From the NCBI GenBank assembly GCA_021812025.1, contig JAKAPD010000049.1:1-5241 (forward strand): a DNA stretch of 5,241 bases, given 5' to 3'. The notes below the pieces were generated by a model. That model had not been told where the DNA came from and ran no database searches. It saw nothing but the letters and a program-made list of their open reading frames with translations. Positions within the stretch are counted from its first letter, which is position 1. Each line of letters starts with the position of its first letter. The stretch comes from Microcaldota archaeon (GTDB lineage Archaea; Micrarchaeota; Micrarchaeia; Micrarchaeales; Micrarchaeaceae). This document shows, one piece after another, positions 5,241 through 5,241 of this stretch. The translations under genes and the position numbers were made by a program.

Positions 5241-5241
5241 C

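Overview
The window is archaeal. It carries archaeal/eukaryotic-type translation genes (EF-2 with an intact diphthamide site, ribosomal proteins L7Ae/eL8, S28e/eS28 and L24e/eL24), an archaeal-type FtsZ, and TATA-box promoters instead of bacterial -35/-10 elements. Arginine is mostly AGG/AGA and isoleucine often ATA throughout, which also fits. A small-genome DPANN-like lineage (for example Micrarchaeota) is my guess from the compact layout and divergent short proteins; the sequence alone does not prove it.

Layout. Bases 1-2098 hold two plus-strand genes. The first (77-877) encodes a protein of 266 residues with two apparent winged-helix repeats, a long Pro/Ala/Gln/Met linker and a single C-terminal membrane helix; I know no named family for it. 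The second (974-2098) is ftsZ. Bases 2122-5241 are all minus strand, read right to left: the 3' two-thirds of the EF-2 gene (running off the right edge), then a promoter directly at its stop codon, then a tight cluster L7Ae - S28e - L24e - unknown protein (210 residues), with gaps of 5 to 13 bases. The ftsZ and unknown genes converge with only 23 bases between their stop codons.

How the genes fit together. The minus-strand genes are translation machinery. The L7Ae-S28e-L24e order is a known archaeal arrangement, also seen in Methanocaldococcus jannaschii. In many euryarchaea the next genes are ndk and infB, but here an unrecognised gene takes that place. On the plus strand, the membrane-anchored protein beside ftsZ has the parts of an inverted ZipA (soluble domain, P/Q linker, membrane helix), so it is a candidate FtsZ membrane tether or a membrane-tethered regulator. 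That is inference.

The most useful leads are the tail-anchored protein next to ftsZ, the unknown protein in the ribosomal cluster, the 43-residue K/A/E tail on L7Ae, the structured leader of the L7Ae mRNA, and a likely sequencing-adapter remnant at base 1. I see no RNA genes, mobile elements or CRISPR arrays. No gene-free stretch exceeds about 100 bases.
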